Counted from the stretch's first letter, positions 1 through 9,039 are shown. The stretch: 18,608 nt of DNA from an uncultured Acetatifactor sp. (GCA_910578815.1 CAJTSE010000034.1:1-18608), one strand, 5' to 3'. Notes: generated from the letters alone by a model not told the origin. Program-made: numbers and translations.

Positions 1-1264
1 TGCGAATTTTATAAAATTTAAATAAATTGTTGGCGCCCGTTTGCCAGTGCCATTGGTCCGCAAATCCCATGTCTGCCCTGCCCCTATATTTTACAATTCC
101 TCCGCTAGCGTCTGCTGTGTATGAATTAAAACACATAAAATAAGCATCATCCGCGCTTCCGGCCGCAAGAGCATTATTTACAGTCATTCCCCCATCAATT
201 TTTAGGGCACTTCCTACTTCAACCAGCCCTCTGCTTTTGCTCCCTTCCGGATTTAATCGTAAAGTACCAACGCCGCCTTCGGTAATTGCTTCAATTTCTG
301 ACGCTGTAATTGAAATGTTTTGATATGTACCTTTTTCCCTTACACTTAATCCTCTTCGACCCGTTAAATCTCCTGATGGTTGAGGTATATTAACTGTTAA
401 ATTCCCTGACATTGTATCGCCAGATTTGGCAACGGCGCCAATGGATTCCGGAGTAATGTCTTCTGGATCAACGCCTGAACCGCCTTCTTCCAGCGCTATT
501 ACCACATCATCCCCGGCCTGATTGGTTGTAAAGGATCCTTTTTCTACACCGCCTTGGGTAATCCTAATAAGAGCATTACCTAAAATGGGCTTATCGGATA
601 AATCATTATAGCTTCCGCTGAAAGCAACCGCTTTTAAATCGGAAAACCACTTTTTTGCTTTCCCCCAAAGAGTTGGAGTTGAATCACCGCTATTTAAATT
701 GTCTCTGGTTGGAGCCTTAGTAAATTGTGGGTTATTCCAAGCAGATTTTTCTGCGGCGGTCACATGGATGTCAGTATCGGCAGCGTGAGATTCAAACTCA
801 TTCTTGTTTGCCTTTGTCCCAATAGCGTCATTCAGCGCATCCACAACATCCTCATTCTGCTCCAAAGCGTCCGCGATCTCTTTTAAGGTATCCAGCGCTC
901 CAGGCGCGCCATCGACCAGAGCGGCGATCTTCTCATCTGTGTACCCGTTAGCGGACGCATAAGCCATATCAATCAAAGCACGGATAGCGGCGGCTTCTGC
1001 AGTAAATTTAGAGTCAATAATGCCTTCCTGCGCCATCGCGCGATCCGTTTCCGCAGATATGGCATCCGAATTTGCTTTCTCGGCTGACTTTGCCCTGGAC
1101 ACTTCCGCGGATATAGCCCCCGCGTTAGTTGCCTCAGCAGCTTTTGCACGTTCTGACTCGGCCTTCAGGTCTCTCCCCAGTTGCTCCCCTTTAAGATCAA
1201 GCTCCCGAAAGTTGCCGTTAAATACATCAACATCATAATTTTCTGTCTGTTCAGGATATTTCAT
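1..1264 (-). CDS. Tail fibre / receptor-binding protein, partial (C-terminus off window)
   Basis: An open frame of 421 codons runs from an ATG at 1264 to the left edge with no stop, so the C-terminus lies outside the window. The start has an AGGAGG site 4 bases upstream, overlapping the end of the hub gene. The N-terminal part (about residues 30-85) is helical and Ala/Glu-rich with imperfect repeats containing AISAE and RAK/RAM, a likely coiled coil. Further on come segments typical of phage tail fibres: DIHVTAAEKSAWN (about 180), FSGSYNDLSDKP, and IGAVAKSGDTMSGNLTV (about 295). Family knowledge: such proteins form trimeric fibres at the tail tip and bind the host surface. Position directly after the hub supports this. 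Which receptor is bound cannot be told. Confidence 0.8.
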   Translation of the reverse strand, partial: MKYPEQTENYDVDVFNGNFRELDLKGEQLGRDLKAESERAKAAEATNAGAISAEVSRAKSAEKANSDAISAETDRAMAQEGIIDSKFTAEAAAIRALIDMAYASANGYTDEKIAALVDGAPGALDTLKEIADALEQNEDVVDALNDAIGTKANKNEFESHAADTDIHVTAAEKSAWNNPQFTKAPTRDNLNSGDSTPTLWGKAKKWFSDLKAVAFSGSYNDLSDKPILGNALIRITQGGVEKGSFTTNQAGDDVVIALEEGGSGVDPEDITPESIGAVAKSGDTMSGNLTVNIPQPSGDLTGRRGLSVREKGTYQNISITASEIEAITEGGVGTLRLNPEGSKSRGLVEVGSALKIDGGMTVNNALAAGSADDAYFMCFNSYTADASGGIVKYRGRADMGFADQWHWQTGANNLFKFYKIR

Positions 1265-1272
1265 GCTTCCTC

Positions 1273-2994
1273 CTATAATATACCGCTCTCTTCGCCGGTA
1301 TAGATTTCCCCGACTATATAATAATCTGCTAATAGTTCATAATACCCTCTGCATTTTGCCGTACTGATAAACCCGCCTGTAAGATCGGTAGTAATAGATT
1401 CGATTGCCGCCACAAAATTTCCATGGCTCTTTTCCGGATTATCTATTTCTGCCCAATTTCCGGCCTTCTCATCTCCTGCAATATATTTTGCCTTAATGAT
1501 CTGTTGCAACTGATAATATTCAAGAATACGGTCAGCTGCTTTCTTTGCCGATTCAAAATTTAATAATGTACCGGAAAAGGTCTTTGTATTGCGCAATTCC
1601 CCGCTCTTTAACTTCTCAACACCGGAAATGGCCGCCATTTCCACACTGACATATTTTTGCCCGGATATAACGACCTCCGTCCCGCCCTGCATGGGCATCT
1701 TGAGAATTATATAATATGGCATCTGCTTCAATATCTGCCCTGCATTGACTGTCAGGTTAATAGCCGGGTCTGAAAACTGAATCCGGTGAATCCCCTCTCC
1801 ATAAATACCTTTCGTAATTTCGCTTACTGTATCCTCCAGCGTCCAGGTTTTATATTTTACGCTGATGTCTGATACATAACGATCCGTTTCCAACGTGGTT
1901 TCAAATTTTCTCCCCCGGCGAATCTTAGAACGGATCGCTTTGCTGCTCTTGCGGATTGAGAGACCCGTCTGCATGGATGTACTTACAATACTGCCACAGG
2001 CGAAAAGCACCTCCCGCAACGCCTTTTTGCAGGTCTGTACAGCCAGCGTGCCGTATAGCGGCGTATCTGCAGTTTCTGCATCAACCGTATAATTCTTTAT
2101 TCCTGCAGCATCCATAATCTCTGCTATGACCGCGCCGGCCTTTTCCCCGTTGTATATCCGCCCGTCCAAAAAGTCCGTGTTGTCCAGCATTCCTTTTAAG
2201 TCCACCGCCTTCATCTTACACACATGTTCGGAAGTGCTGCTGGAATCCAGAAAAAACATACCCACAGGTATTTTTTCGCCTTCAACAATCTCATACGCCA
2301 GCATGTCCTGCCTGCGCTGGAAAGTCTTGTGCATTCCTTCCGGATTTCCGGGATTAAATTCATTATATTTGTCTACAAAATCAAAGGTGAGCGTATCCGT
2401 TGCAATTTTGTCGCTGATCGGGTCCGTATCGTTTACCACTTTCCCTGCTTTTATCGTATTGCTGTCCCATATGATACTCGTTCCGTATTTAATGTACTGA
2501 AGCTTTACATTGTGCCAGGGAATGGCTTTCAAAAACACAATCTTTATTTTCCCGTAGTCCTCTACCTGATGCTTACAAAAGTATACCAGTGCATCAGGGT
2601 AAAACTTTCTTTTTGATATAAGTCTTCCCTCCAGGTCATACCAGAATATTTCCAGCTCCACCGGATAAGTTTCCTGAAATGTTAAGGTCAGTCCGACACT
2701 GGTATGCTTATCCGTAAACTTGACTACAATGGATTGTTCTTCCCGAAACACTCCCGTTTCATCCGACTGCCCTTTTGAAAAAAACACCAGCCCCTCCGGA
2801 TCTTCCGGGAATTCTTCCCGACTGCCGTCAAGTAAAAAGAAATTATGTTCCAGCGTTCCGTATACCGGCGCGGTCACATTGTCCTTGATCCGGCTAAGGT
2901 CCGCAAAAGAAGCGTTATCCTTCGATTCTTCCTTTGCATCCTGAAGCGCCGTTAAATCATACAAATTGTAATCTACAATAAATTCCGTTCTCAT
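1273..2994 (-). CDS. Tail hub / Tal-like baseplate protein
   Basis: A 573-residue protein that starts at an ATG overlapping the end of the previous gene. Position (after tape measure and a Dit-position protein, before the fibre) and content suggest the hub at the tail tip. The segment FVDKYNEFNPGNPEGMHKTF (about 204-223) resembles the shared N-terminal hub fold of clostridial prophage tail proteins. The middle is rich in beta strand, and the C-terminal 60 residues contain a conserved-looking stretch TTDLTGGFISTAKCRGYYE. I see no peptidase or lysozyme motif, so it looks like a hub without an attached lysin. It probably closes the tail tube and carries the fibre. The hub role is inferred mainly from gene order. 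Confidence 0.65.
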   Translation of the reverse strand: MRTEFIVDYNLYDLTALQDAKEESKDNASFADLSRIKDNVTAPVYGTLEHNFFLLDGSREEFPEDPEGLVFFSKGQSDETGVFREEQSIVVKFTDKHTSVGLTLTFQETYPVELEIFWYDLEGRLISKRKFYPDALVYFCKHQVEDYGKIKIVFLKAIPWHNVKLQYIKYGTSIIWDSNTIKAGKVVNDTDPISDKIATDTLTFDFVDKYNEFNPGNPEGMHKTFQRRQDMLAYEIVEGEKIPVGMFFLDSSSTSEHVCKMKAVDLKGMLDNTDFLDGRIYNGEKAGAVIAEIMDAAGIKNYTVDAETADTPLYGTLAVQTCKKALREVLFACGSIVSTSMQTGLSIRKSSKAIRSKIRRGRKFETTLETDRYVSDISVKYKTWTLEDTVSEITKGIYGEGIHRIQFSDPAINLTVNAGQILKQMPYYIILKMPMQGGTEVVISGQKYVSVEMAAISGVEKLKSGELRNTKTFSGTLLNFESAKKAADRILEYYQLQQIIKAKYIAGDEKAGNWAEIDNPEKSHGNFVAAIESITTDLTGGFISTAKCRGYYELLADYYIVGEIYTGEESGIL

Positions 2995-3389
2995 CTTCTC
3001 GGCACCTTTGCTGGAGACTTTGCAATAAATTTACAGGTAAATCCTGTAAATACTGCCTCGTTGTCCAAAATTTTACTGTACTCATCTGCAACACCGGATA
3101 TATAACAACGGAAGCTGTAATAGCCATCCTTTATTGGCAATGATATATCGTGGAATTCCACGGGCTCCGTTATCTTTTCAAAAAAAGCTTCATAGTCAGT
3201 TTCGCCGAAATCTTCGCTGCTTCCCGCGGTGAGCGTATAATTAAAGTACACTCCAATCAGTTCCCGGTGAAATTCTCCATCCTCTGTACGTTGTGCAAAT
3301 TTATCTAAAAAATCTGCCGTCCGTTTCAGGGAAATCATCGGAATATCAAAATACACCCCGTCAATAACGATTCCTTTATCAAACTTCAT
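2991..3389 (-). CDS. Distal-tail-position protein, function unassigned
   Basis: A 132-residue protein; its ATG overlaps the last base of the tape-measure stop, and a GGGGG run lies 7 bases upstream. It is beta-rich with no recognisable motif, ending in the basic PAKVPRR. In siphophages the gene between tape measure and hub normally encodes the distal tail protein (Dit) or a small tail-tip adaptor, so that is the likely role. It is shorter than classical Dit proteins (about 250 residues), so it may be only the N-terminal ring domain or an unrelated adaptor. I do not recognise the family with certainty. Confidence 0.6.
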   Translation of the reverse strand: MKFDKGIVIDGVYFDIPMISLKRTADFLDKFAQRTEDGEFHRELIGVYFNYTLTAGSSEDFGETDYEAFFEKITEPVEFHDISLPIKDGYYSFRCYISGVADEYSKILDNEAVFTGFTCKFIAKSPAKVPRR

Positions 3390-5815
3390 TATGTCGCCCC
3401 CAGTACATCAATGTCATATCCCTGCCGATTCAGTTCGGACAAAATATCCGGTATGGATACTCTGGCAAAGGTCTCGCCGTCATAATTAAGGTTAATATTC
3501 ACAGGGACCTTCCGGCTGCCGCCGATCCTGTCCGCCAGCATATCCATCCATTCCGTATTGTTATCCAAAGGCAGTACGGCCTCCCTTCCGGCTTCTCCGA
3601 TGTTTGCAACCGTGGATGCTGTAACAATACCTCCTGTGGCCAGCCTTGGCAGTTCCAGCGGCTTTATATCAAACCCGAAGTGTCTGCCCCACCCTGACGG
3701 CAGCGGAATCCAATCAGGAATATCAATGCTGATAAAATTCAGCCCTGATATGATACCGTTTACAAAACCTTCAACAATGTCAATACCCAGATTAATAATC
3801 CCCTTGAATATACTGACAAGGCCATCCCAGGCCCGTTCCCAGTCTCCCGTAAACACCCCGGCTATAAATTCCACTATACCGTCCAGAATATCTATTATAT
3901 GTCCGGCCTTTATGAAGAAATAGTCCACCACCGAAGAAATCCGGCCCATAATATACTGGATAGTAGGCTTTATTGCCATGGTCCATAAGAGTTCAAATAC
4001 CCTGCCGATGGCGGTCAGAATGTTGTTGATCTTATCGCCCTTTTCGATAAAAAGCTCTGACAGCTTTGTAAATGCCTTTTTAATATTGTCAATAGCCCAA
4101 AGGAATATCTCACCCGCAAAGCTGCCTATAGGCACTAAAATATCATTCCAGATATAATCAAGTGACGGCTTTATCGTCTCGATCACAGTGCCCAAAGCAG
4201 TAAAGGCTGAAGCCAGCATACTAATAGTGTGCGGAAGGGCTTCGTTAATCGTCCAGGTGCCGATCGGCCCCAGAACATCTGTTAAAAACCAAAGCATTCC
4301 GTCATAGAGATACCCTGCAAAGGGCTCGCAGGCTTTTTTCAGCTCTTCCAGAGAAGCCGCCAGCGGCTCAAAGTCAAGTCCTTCCTTCCATTCGTCAAAG
4401 GCCGTCATGAAGGGCTGCAGTATATCAAGAAGCCCCTGTACCTGAGAAGCAAATTCCTGTATGCCGCCGTCAATCTCTGCCGTTTCAAAGGCATCTGCTC
4501 CGGTGACTTCGTCCCCTGCGCCTTCGTCTCCCGTTCCGCTGCTGTTATCCGGCAAAACATTAACATCATCAAAGGCCGCCAGCGCCCCCTTCGCCGCCTG
4601 GCCTGCCTTCTCCACAGATTTTGCATAATCAACGACCTGCTTTTTGGCACGCGTATAGGTACTTTTCCCGCTGATTGCGGCAAAAAACTGTCCCACCGTG
4701 TCAACCGCTTTGTTCAGCCAGCCGATCAGCTGTGTAATGTACGGGATAACCGCTGTAACAACAGGCTCAAATGCTGCTGCCAAGCCGTTTTTCAAGGTAG
4801 CCAGTTCGGACTTCATAGCAGACATGGCGCCATTATAGTCTGCGGAATAATGGACAAGGTTTTGAAATCCCTCACCCATAGCCGATACCATGGCGTTAAA
4901 AGCCTTGCTGATCTGATTAAATATCATCAGTGAAAGCATAAGGCCCTTTAATCTGCCGCCCATCTTACCAAGCATACCGGAAGACTTTTTACTGTGCTTA
5001 TCAATAGTGCTGAAGCACTTTTTGGCAGAATCTCCTGCCTTTTTAAACCCACCGGACAGGATATTAGTATCCTTATTAACAGCACGGACATCGCCTGAGC
5101 TAACAGGAAGGCGGATCCTCTTTCCTGCCTTTTCGACATTGCCAAGCCCGGACTGATACTTCTTTATTTCCGCATTGATCTCCTTAAGTCTGGCCACGGT
5201 GTTGTCATACTCTTTGTATCCATACCCCAGCCCGGCGCTTTTCAACTCGGTAAGCCTCTGCTGCAGGGCTGCCTGTTCCTGCTGTGCATCGACCATGCGC
5301 TGGTCGGCAACCACGGCAGATTCCTTGAGGCTTATCAATCTCTGGGTCTCTGCCTCCTGTGCCGCCAGTTCTTTTTGCTTTTCTTCCTCAAGCCCCTGCT
5401 GCCTTCTCGCGGCTTCTTCCTGTGCCTTAGCCCGTCTTTCCTGCAAGGCAAGTTCTTCGGCAGTCAGCTTTTTTCTGCCTGCCAGAATATCATTGATTTC
5501 AGCCTCTATCGTCGCCTGATCCGCGATGCCTCCCGGATGATAATCTTCCGGCTCGTTGACAGGCCCATCAAAGGAAACCTCTGTGGCCTCGGACAGCTTC
5601 TTTTTTTCTGCCAGGATTTTGTCAATACGCCTTTCGGCTTCTTCAAGCTCTTCGGCAGACATTTTAAACTTTGCCGGCTCTTTAGAAACTTTCTTTACTT
5701 TTTCTCCGGCTTTCTCTGCCTTTTCGCCTATTTTTTCAAACTCATCCTGCGTTCGCTTCAGGTCTGTATTGTCAACCTCAGTATGTACCCGGATACTGGT
5801 ATCATATTTAGCCCT
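3389..5815 (-). CDS. Tape measure protein, probable AGG start
   Basis: The tape measure sets tail length and is threaded inside the tail tube. From the proposed AGG at 5815 it is 808 residues. The N-terminal 230 residues are charged coiled coil (many Glu/Lys/Gln/Ala). Then come hydrophobic segments (LKGLMLSLMIFN at about 291-302 and several later), amphipathic helices rich in Trp, and a C-terminal beta-like end. The first conventional start is the ATG at 5662. It has no ribosome binding site and would discard an open stretch of 51 codons encoding KYDTSIRVHTEVDN, which looks like the usual N-terminus of this family. Upstream of the AGG the frame is open only back to a TAA, with no ATG, GTG or TTG. 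AAAAGGGG lies 7 bases before the AGG, right at the stop of the preceding gene. The product is certain; the start is inferred. Confidence 0.85.
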   Translation of the reverse strand, partial: RAKYDTSIRVHTEVDNTDLKRTQDEFEKIGEKAEKAGEKVKKVSKEPAKFKMSAEELEEAERRIDKILAEKKKLSEATEVSFDGPVNEPEDYHPGGIADQATIEAEINDILAGRKKLTAEELALQERRAKAQEEAARRQQGLEEEKQKELAAQEAETQRLISLKESAVVADQRMVDAQQEQAALQQRLTELKSAGLGYGYKEYDNTVARLKEINAEIKKYQSGLGNVEKAGKRIRLPVSSGDVRAVNKDTNILSGGFKKAGDSAKKCFSTIDKHSKKSSGMLGKMGGRLKGLMLSLMIFNQISKAFNAMVSAMGEGFQNLVHYSADYNGAMSAMKSELATLKNGLAAAFEPVVTAVIPYITQLIGWLNKAVDTVGQFFAAISGKSTYTRAKKQVVDYAKSVEKAGQAAKGALAAFDDVNVLPDNSSGTGDEGAGDEVTGADAFETAEIDGGIQEFASQVQGLLDILQPFMTAFDEWKEGLDFEPLAASLEELKKACEPFAGYLYDGMLWFLTDVLGPIGTWTINEALPHTISMLASAFTALGTVIETIKPSLDYIWNDILVPIGSFAGEIFLWAIDNIKKAFTKLSELFIEKGDKINNILTAIGRVFELLWTMAIKPTIQYIMGRISSVVDYFFIKAGHIIDILDGIVEFIAGVFTGDWERAWDGLVSIFKGIINLGIDIVEGFVNGIISGLNFISIDIPDWIPLPSGWGRHFGFDIKPLELPRLATGGIVTASTVANIGEAGREAVLPLDNNTEWMDMLADRIGGSRKVPVNINLNYDGETFARVSIPDILSELNRQGYDIDVLGAT

Positions 5816-5830
5816 TATTTCACCCCTTTT
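5813..5830 (-). promoter_or_regulatory. Ribosome binding site and AGG start of the tape measure gene
   Basis: Reading on the minus strand, AAAAGGGG is followed by TGAAATA and then AGG GCT AAA TAT. The Shine-Dalgarno sequence begins inside the TAA stop of the upstream gene (5829-5831), the usual tight spacing in this operon. The codon where ATG would be expected is AGG, preceded by TA. Confidence 0.65.
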
Positions 5831-6413
5831 ACGCTTTCCGTCTTAAACGATTGAATTCGCTTATCGCCTGATCCATGGCTTCCTGATCCAGTCCGTTCTC
5901 TTCTGCAGCTCCTTCCTTTTCAATCCGATACATGGCCTTTGCCTTCATGATCTCATCCTTTTCCTTTTTGCTCATATTAGCGGTTATCTCTTTCTGCCGA
6001 ATTTCAACCACCTTAGTAAAAGCACACTCATCAAGATTTGAAAGAAGCCCCATGAATTCCCAGAAATGCAGGCTTTCTTGCTTTAAGTCTATCCCGTACT
6101 GTCTGCGGAAAGCGGCATGAATGCGCCAGCTGTCCACATCAAAATCCATAACATCTACCTTTTTGTCCTTTCGGCTGGGCATATGGTCATTATTCCACCC
6201 GTTTAACAGCCAGGTAACTGCTTCCATGATCTTCCCACAGTCCCTGGGAAAGTCCTCCACAAAAAGAAGAGAAATCACCTGATACAGTTTTTCCCTATCG
6301 CTCAAGTCATTGTCTATAAGACACTGCGATAGCTGTATTCCCGTTGACAGATCTGTATAAACGGCATAACCGTTCCACTTTTCCGGCAGATCATCCAGTA
6401 ATATGTTAAACAT
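5829..6413 (-). CDS. Gp15-family tail assembly chaperone
   Basis: Taken from the ATG at 6413 this is 194 residues; the frame is open further upstream but the family normally begins with a segment like MFNILLDDLPEKWNG, as here. It resembles the bacteriophage Gp15 family, which sits between the short chaperone and the tape measure and is thought to act like lambda gpGT in tail assembly. Seen: STGIQLSQ near residue 25, a Trp-rich FWEFMGLLSNLDE segment near 120-132, and a Lys/Glu-rich C-terminus with the KKEKDEIMKAKAMYRIEKEG helix. The ribosome binding site is weak (GAGATAAG). It starts 4 bases after the preceding stop, so translation is probably coupled. Confidence 0.75.
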   Translation of the reverse strand: MFNILLDDLPEKWNGYAVYTDLSTGIQLSQCLIDNDLSDREKLYQVISLLFVEDFPRDCGKIMEAVTWLLNGWNNDHMPSRKDKKVDVMDFDVDSWRIHAAFRRQYGIDLKQESLHFWEFMGLLSNLDECAFTKVVEIRQKEITANMSKKEKDEIMKAKAMYRIEKEGAAEENGLDQEAMDQAISEFNRLRRKA

Positions 6414-6417
6414 CTGC

Positions 6418-6834
6418 TTATCTCTGTTTGTGCCCGTGCCCTCTGTTACGGTTATACTTTTGGGATATGGTCTCCTGGCGTTTAATGGAATACTCCCTGA
6501 AAATCGGCTCCAGCTGTTCAAAAAACTCTGCAATCAGATAACCGTTTGGAACAATACCGTCCCCAAAAACCTTTTGACAGGTATCTTCCCCAAATAGCCC
6601 ATCAATGGCTCCCATAATCTCCAGCATCTTCTCCTTAACCAGGCCAAGCTGCTCTTCCTTGGAAAGCCCCTTTGATTCTTCTGCCTTCAGTGTAGCGTGT
6701 ATTCCTTCCAGCTTCTCGATCAGGCCATAAAATCTGTCAATAAAATTGTGATCCTCCACATGGGCAACGATATGATCTCCATTATCGTTTACTTCAATTT
6801 TGATGCCCTCGCTTACTCTGATTTTTGCATCCAT
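6418..6834 (-). CDS. Short tail assembly chaperone (gpG-like)
   Basis: A 138-residue protein starting at the ATG at 6834 with AAAGGAG 10 bases upstream; an open stretch before this ATG covers the ribosome binding site and is not coding. It is acidic and helical with a basic tail ending in RGHGHKQR. Position between tail tube and the Gp15-type gene is that of lambda gpG, which coats the tape measure during tail assembly. The sequence is not diagnostic, so the role rests on gene order and size. Confidence 0.65.
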   Translation of the reverse strand: MDAKIRVSEGIKIEVNDNGDHIVAHVEDHNFIDRFYGLIEKLEGIHATLKAEESKGLSKEEQLGLVKEKMLEIMGAIDGLFGEDTCQKVFGDGIVPNGYLIAEFFEQLEPIFREYSIKRQETISQKYNRNRGHGHKQR

Positions 6835-6859
6835 GATAAGCACACTCCTTTCTCGGCTT

Positions 6860-7339
6860 TTAATCCTGCTCTGTAAAGGTACAGGTGGAAATATCAAATG
6901 TACCGTGAATATCGTCTCCGCACTGTGTCACAGTGGCGACATTATGCACATAATCACCGCCATCACCACCACTTGAGCTGACGGATACCGTACAAGGCAC
7001 TTTGATCGCTTTATACACGCCAGTCCCACCGGCAACCGAATCTTTCAGCCTTAACCGGACAAAGGATGTTCTCGCACTTGCCCCCGTGGGCAGCCTGTCC
7101 ACCATATCATCCAGCCACTTCTGAACATCATCGTCCTCGCAGTCCTCCTTATCTACCTCAAACTTGCGCTGATAGGACTTAATCGTGTTGGAATCGCTGC
7201 TCATGTTAATGTAATGCTTTGATTCCTCCGTAGGATTCATTTCTTCCGTCAGGGACGAGATGCCGTCGCCCAGCAGGCAATATTTTGTGACTTCTCCATT
7301 CATGGATGTGTCAATAAAATGTCTCAGATCCTCTCTCAT
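6860..7339 (-). CDS. Major tail tube protein
   Basis: A 159-residue protein from an ATG at 7339 with AAAGGAG upstream; the ATG overlaps the end of the preceding gene. The N-terminus (MREDLRHFIDTSM, then YCLLGDGISSLTEEMNPTEE) and a segment near residues 45-60 (DSNTIKSYQRKFEVDKEDCE) match the pattern of clostridial siphophage tail tube subunits, where a small beta-barrel protein polymerises into the tube. The C-terminus (GTFDISTCTFTEQD) is the usual last strand. Position just after the tail terminator-like protein and before the chaperones is as expected. Confidence 0.8.
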   Translation of the reverse strand: MREDLRHFIDTSMNGEVTKYCLLGDGISSLTEEMNPTEESKHYINMSSDSNTIKSYQRKFEVDKEDCEDDDVQKWLDDMVDRLPTGASARTSFVRLRLKDSVAGGTGVYKAIKVPCTVSVSSSGGDGGDYVHNVATVTQCGDDIHGTFDISTCTFTEQD

Positions 7340-7767
7340 TTCCTGCTCTCCTTTTCATACTTAATTGATATTGTCAACTGATATACGCCGTCTGACGTTC
7401 CCGGCGTACTGCCGATACGAAACGGCGTTGTAACGCTTACACTGCGCACAACTGCGCCACATATTTCAGGGAAATTCCCATTTTGATTCTGTTCCGCAAC
7501 CCACGCTTCCAGCAGTTCGCCCCATTCCACATTCCCCCTGCGGTCGCTTCTGGTCTGGCTGGGAAGTCTTGCCATAAGCGTATAATGCTCTGTAGATGTG
7601 ACTTTTCCGCTGATGGATGTCCTTTTGTTGATGATCGGCTCCTTTGCCAGGGAGTATGTCTCCGCCTCTGCCGGCAGAATATCCGTCTCAATCGCCTTCA
7701 TCTTCCCATAATCCACCGGATCAAACTTCTTTAACCATGTAATAATCGCATTTGATACCGTTGTCAT
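7336..7767 (-). CDS. Tail terminator / minor_capsid_3-like protein
   Basis: A 143-residue protein. Its ATG at 7767 overlaps the previous stop (ATGA), with AAAGGAA 8 bases upstream. The pattern of an N-terminal helix (SNAIITWLKKF), central beta region and a C-terminal strand (GVYQLTISIKYEKE) resembles the phage tail terminator family (minor_capsid_3 type). These proteins form a ring that caps the tail tube and joins it to the head. It lies directly before the tube gene, which fits. Confidence 0.65.
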   Translation of the reverse strand: MTTVSNAIITWLKKFDPVDYGKMKAIETDILPAEAETYSLAKEPIINKRTSISGKVTSTEHYTLMARLPSQTRSDRRGNVEWGELLEAWVAEQNQNGNFPEICGAVVRSVSVTTPFRIGSTPGTSDGVYQLTISIKYEKESRK

Positions 7768-8204
7768 TTTGCAGCTTCCTTTCTCGCTCCCTTTTCAATT
7801 TCATCAAGTCCTCCATCCTGCAGCATACGTTCTACCCAATGATCTCCCCGCAGATTTCCATTTCCATAATTCAACCTGCGGTCTGTAGGAAGCTTTTGAA
7901 CTTCCTTCCGGGAGCGCCAGCCGTTCTCTGTTTTAAAGCCTGCACAGTGCAGTAGAGGATCCTCATAAACAATTCCCTCCCACACATAATGAGCGTAGGG
8001 CTCTGCTTCTCCACCCCATACAACGTCTGTGCCGTCCTCCACATGACCGCTGGTTTTTAAAACGCCTTCGTCCAAAGGTACATAAGGGTCAGACAGTCTC
8101 AATACTTCATTTGCAATAAACTGCTGCACGCGCCCCCGCTCTTCCAAGCCAAGGGTATTTATGCAGTCTCCCAGGTTGAATGTGCATTCAAAATTGTACC
8201 GCAC
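7764..8204 (-). CDS. Neck/tail-completion protein (minor_capsid_2 / gp10-like)
   Basis: A 146-residue protein beginning with GTG at 8204 that overlaps the upstream TAG stop by one base. The stretch DPYVPLDEGVLKTSGHVEDG (about 39-58) followed by EPYAHYVWEG and a C-terminal GDHWVERML is characteristic of HK97 gp10-like and minor_capsid_2 proteins of Firmicute phages, which act at the head-tail junction. Gene order (connector, stopper, this gene, terminator, tube) agrees. The start is an ordinary GTG, so the phage also uses standard alternative starts. Confidence 0.75.
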   Translation of the reverse strand: MRYNFECTFNLGDCINTLGLEERGRVQQFIANEVLRLSDPYVPLDEGVLKTSGHVEDGTDVVWGGEAEPYAHYVWEGIVYEDPLLHCAGFKTENGWRSRKEVQKLPTDRRLNYGNGNLRGDHWVERMLQDGGLDEIEKGARKEAAK

Positions 8205-8638
8205 TACTCCACCACCGCCTTAATGTTCTTAAGAAATCCTCTATTTCGGTTGTCTGACACCTCCGTCACGGTCCCGCAATATTGGAAATCCTTCCGCAGG
8301 TCACTGATGCGGTAATCCTTACCGATTTCCCTGTCCGCTTCCCCAAGTACCAGCACGTCCTGTCCATCCTTCGAATTCAACGTCCAATAACCGGACTTGT
8401 TTTCCAATGCCTGAAATGCTATGGGATCAAGATATTCCGCATTTCCATACTTGCGCTGAAAATCAACCGTGACAGATTCCACGCGCTTTTCGCTCATCAC
8501 TCCGCCCGATATAGACGTTTTGACTTTATTGTGAGACCACTGTACCCCTCGAATGACCGTGAACTGCCACCGATCCAGTTCTGCTGCCTCATCGTAAAAA
8601 TGGTTATACACCGTCATAACATCCGTAAACAGACTCAT
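8204..8638 (-). CDS. Head-tail joining protein (DUF6751-like)
   Basis: A 144-residue protein; its ATG overlaps the previous TGA by four bases (ATGA), a sign of translational coupling. The N-terminus (MSLFTDVMTVYNHFYDEAAELDRWQFTVIRGVQW in effect) matches what I recall of a small conserved family in clostridial prophages (DUF6751), always in the neck region. By position it corresponds to the head-closure or stopper protein. No catalytic motifs are visible. Confidence 0.6.
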   Translation of the reverse strand: MSLFTDVMTVYNHFYDEAAELDRWQFTVIRGVQWSHNKVKTSISGGVMSEKRVESVTVDFQRKYGNAEYLDPIAFQALENKSGYWTLNSKDGQDVLVLGEADREIGKDYRISDLRKDFQYCGTVTEVSDNRNRGFLKNIKAVVE

Positions 8639-9018
8639 AACACACCCGCCAATCCTGTGCCGCTCAATCCCTGACGAACAACTGTATCCAGTTCTGTCTG
8701 CCTTTCAGATTCCGTTGTCACAGTATAGGATTCGGAATACCCGTCATTGCTGACGGAGGAAAGACCACTTCCGACGCTGCTGCTTTGCTGCAGATACAGT
8801 TTATTGATCAGCCCACATGTTGTAAACATCACCGACTCATATACATGTTTCTGGAAGTCCGTTGCATGATTCGCGCTGTAACTGCTCATGAACTGCCCTG
8901 CCCTTCCGTGGGTAAGATAGTCAATTCTTTTTTCTGCTTGCGCTGCCAGCTTGTCAAACTCATTCTTGGATACCTTATCAAAAAGGGAGCTGTAATACTC
9001 CCATGTAACATAAGACAT
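8635..9018 (-). CDS. Head-tail connector (adaptor) protein
   Basis: A 127-residue, mostly helical protein with an N-terminal YVTWEYYSSLFDKVSKNEF segment and later AAQAEKRIDYLTHGRA, typical of phage adaptor proteins (gp6/gp15-like) that bind the portal ring. The ATG at 9018 has AAGGGGG 8 bases upstream. It is the first neck gene after the capsid module, which supports the role. Confidence 0.65.
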   Translation of the reverse strand: MSYVTWEYYSSLFDKVSKNEFDKLAAQAEKRIDYLTHGRAGQFMSSYSANHATDFQKHVYESVMFTTCGLINKLYLQQSSSVGSGLSSVSNDGYSESYTVTTESERQTELDTVVRQGLSGTGLAGVL

Positions 9019-9039
9019 ATTATCAGCCCCCTTCCCTGG

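Noticed and set aside
5660..5662. ATG as start of the tape measure gene
   Set aside because: No ribosome binding site, a gap of about 165 bases to the preceding gene, and conserved-looking coding sequence upstream.
5816..5818. ATA as start codon of tape measure and small terminase
   Set aside because: ATA precedes AGG in only two of four genes (GTA in the others) and is closer to the Shine-Dalgarno sequence than is usual; AGG is the common element.
6413..6533. Programmed frameshift between the two tail chaperones, as in lambda G/GT
   Set aside because: The two frames overlap, but I see no slippery heptamer in the right register, and the second gene has a good ATG right after the first gene's stop.
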